Shown here: positions 22,016 to 23,166 of the stretch, piece after piece
Numbering within the stretch: the stretch's first letter is position 1
Layout of the letters: each line of letters opens with the position of its first letter
Assembly: GCA_018897395.1 (NCBI GenBank)
Contig: JAHIKV010000062.1
Span: forward strand, 1-23,166
DNA: 23,166 nt
Direction of reading: 5' to 3'
Source: Planctomycetota bacterium
GTDB taxonomy: Bacteria; Planctomycetota; Planctomycetia; Pirellulales; Thermoguttaceae
The notes under the pieces: model-generated
The model's input: the letters and a program-made list of their open reading frames with translations, nothing else
Databases searched by the model: none
Told to the model about the DNA's origin: nothing
Made by a program: the position numbers and the translations under genes

Positions 22016-22885
22016 CCTCGACTCGGACTTCGGTGGCAGTTTGGGTTTTGGCTTGGATTTGTCGGCGAGGTAGTTTTGGCGGGTGACGACCTTGCGGCCC
22101 GACTTGGCTTCAAGCTGGCGACGTGCGCTGCCCGCGACCGTTCCGCCTTCTTGGGCGGCCCGCTTGTTCGGATCAAAGCCTTGGGCGTCTTTGTTGCGGG
22201 CGATTTCGGTGGTGGCGGCCTCGCCGAGCATGGTGAAGATCAGTTCGAGGTCGGTCATGTGGTCGCGGAGGTTTTCGCGTTGTAACCCCTTGAGCTTCTT
22301 GTATTGCGACGGGGTGACGCCGAAGGCGGCTTTGGAGATCTCCGCGGTGAGGATGGCGAACTCGTTTTGCTCCTGAACCCCGCGCTGCCTCCACTCGTCG
22401 GTCAGTTCGTCGCGGACGGCGATGGAGCGGACTCGCTTTTCGATCCAGTCGGCGGGATACCCCTTTTGCTGGTAGAGTTCCCGCATCCGCTGCTGGGCAA
22501 GTTCGGGGTTTTCGATCTCCCGGACGCGCTCGTAGCCGACTTTTGCAAGCCAGCGCTTGAACGGCTCGGCCTTGGGGCTGGGGATGGATTGGATGAGGCG
22601 GAAGGCGGCTTCGATGTTGACGCAATCGGTCTTGTAACTCTTGCCGTCAGAAGAGGTTAGCTTCAGTTGTACACAAAGTGTGGACAACTGAACTTCGCTC
22701 TCTTTTCGCTCGCGGGCCTTCATCATGTTCCAGTAATTCCGTGGATTATCGCTGTCGGTAAGAACGGCGATGATGTCCACGACCGAGAAGAACCACTGCT
22801 CCTCGACCCAGATGCGTCGAATCTGTTTCGCTCCGAAAACAACCATCTTGCCGTGTAAATCGGCGGGCAGTTGTTCCTCGCTCAT
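22010..22885 (-). CDS. Bro-N domain protein (phage antirepressor-like)
   Basis: Predicted 291-residue protein. The Bro-N domain covers about residues 10-110 (KQIRRIWVEEQWFFSVVDIIAVL, then NPRNYWNMMKARE, later LIQSIPSPKAEPFKRWLAKVGYERV). The C-terminal part (about 150-260) has LTAEISKAAFGVTP, LKGLQRENLRDHMTDLELIFTMLGEAATTEIA and a basic tail. Proteins of this exact build occur widely in bacterial chromosomes and phage islands and are annotated as antirepressor or BRO family; DNA binding is presumed for the Bro-N domain, and the biological role is unknown. The ATG at 22885 with AGGGAC upstream is chosen over the frame start at 22936, which adds residues of no similarity. Position next to a dead toxin-antitoxin pair and an IS element fits a mobile history. 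Confidence 0.85.
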   Translation of the reverse strand: MSEEQLPADLHGKMVVFGAKQIRRIWVEEQWFFSVVDIIAVLTDSDNPRNYWNMMKARERKESEVQLSTLCVQLKLTSSDGKSYKTDCVNIEAAFRLIQSIPSPKAEPFKRWLAKVGYERVREIENPELAQQRMRELYQQKGYPADWIEKRVRSIAVRDELTDEWRQRGVQEQNEFAILTAEISKAAFGVTPSQYKKLKGLQRENLRDHMTDLELIFTMLGEAATTEIARNKDAQGFDPNKRAAQEGGTVAGSARRQLEAKSGRKVVTRQNYLADKSKPKPKLPPKSESRE

Positions 22886-23025
22886 GGTTATGTCCCTTTC
22901 TGAAGGCTGGATCGGATCAGGCTTTCCGCTTCCCACGGGTCGGCGATTTCAATGGACCAGGGGTCGGGTGTCTTTGCCTGGCGTGTTGGAGCTTACGCAT
23001 GGATCATCGGTTTCATCCGGCATTG

Positions 23026-23038
23026 GTAACCGTTCACG
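23026..23038. mobile_element. Probable left end of an IS66-type element
   Basis: GTAACCGTTCACG begins the element on the plus strand, and the transposase stop codon overlaps it. It resembles IS66-family terminal inverted repeats (GTAA...) as I recall them; the other end lies outside the window, so neither the inverted repeat nor the target duplication can be tested. Confidence 0.45.
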
Positions 23039-23166
23039 CTCCGGGGAGCAATGAGGGCGAGGTGTGGCCGGAGAGATGGGCACGAACGGCGGCGGTGAGA
23101 AAAGAGAGGAGATGGCGGCCTTGTTGACGACACGTTTCGATCACACTCAGCATTGTCTCCACGAAG
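23034..23166 (-). CDS. IS66-family transposase, C-terminal end (cut by window edge)
   Basis: The last 43 codons of a minus-strand frame that runs off the window: FVETMLSVIETCRQQGRHLL, then SFLTAAVRAHLSGHTSPSLLPGA and TGA. The pattern (SVIETCRQQ-R, FLTAAV-AH, PSLLPG) is the well-known C-terminus of an IS66-type transposase group. The frame is intact over the visible part. Whether the full gene is intact cannot be judged here. Confidence 0.7.
   Translation of the reverse strand, partial: FVETMLSVIETCRQQGRHLLSFLTAAVRAHLSGHTSPSLLPGA

Noticed and set aside
22991..23000. GCTTACGC as IS66 end
   Set aside because: The orientation is opposite to that expected for an element lying to the right; GTAACCGTTCACG at 23026 fits better and overlaps the transposase stop.
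22886..23025. Possible gene or tRNA between the Bro-N gene and the IS end
   Set aside because: No start with a ribosome binding site, no cloverleaf; the plus-strand frame 22770-23054 is a shadow over the Bro-N start.

Overview
The window is GC-rich bacterial DNA in which every supported gene lies on the minus strand, so transcription runs from high to low coordinates. The best fit is a planctomycete of the Pirellulales type. The reasons are an outer-membrane gene pair (BamD-like and LptE-like lipoproteins), a FliM-like protein lying alone, very large exported proteins of no recognisable family, a small double zinc-ribbon protein of a kind common in that phylum, and spacers crowded with palindromic and heptamer repeats. 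The assignment rests on gene content only and has not been tested by phylogeny.

Layout from right to left. (1) 21260-23166 is an accessory edge: the last 43 codons of an IS66-type transposase with a likely element end, a Bro-N (antirepressor-like) gene, and an mntA-hepT toxin-antitoxin pair in which both genes are broken (an amber stop in mntA, a one-base frameshift in hepT). (2) 11438-20838 holds two translationally overlapping genes for giant exported, membrane-anchored proteins of about 1107 and 2026 residues. The second looks like a fusion of two copies of the first protein's architecture, giving three tandem units. Palindromic repeat elements are inserted in frame in its coding sequence. 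(3) 10052-11152 is a DevA/LolD-type ABC ATPase fused to a cyclic-nucleotide-binding domain, without a permease nearby. (4) 9323-9688 is a small zinc-ribbon protein whose 3' end, stop codon included, is tandemly triplicated. (5) 4204-9123 is a housekeeping cluster phoH - pgpH (HD hydrolase) - ybeY - recO, an order that recalls the phoH-yqfF-yqfG...recO cluster of Firmicutes. It joins RNA maturation, cyclic-dinucleotide turnover and DNA repair. (6) 2092-4052 is the bamD-lptE pair for outer-membrane protein and LPS assembly, followed by folP (folate synthesis) and a FliM-like C-ring protein without the usual CheY-binding N-terminus.

The most distinctive feature is the repeat landscape. At least five sequence-unrelated palindromic families share one plan (terminal inverted repeats enclosing hairpins, like REP doublets). 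Short tandem arrays, mostly with a 7-bp period, repeatedly abut stop codons. One palindromic family has entered the giant coding sequence three times, always in the same orientation and reading frame, and encodes a Ser/Ala/Gly-rich peptide. No CRISPR array, tRNA or rRNA was recognised.
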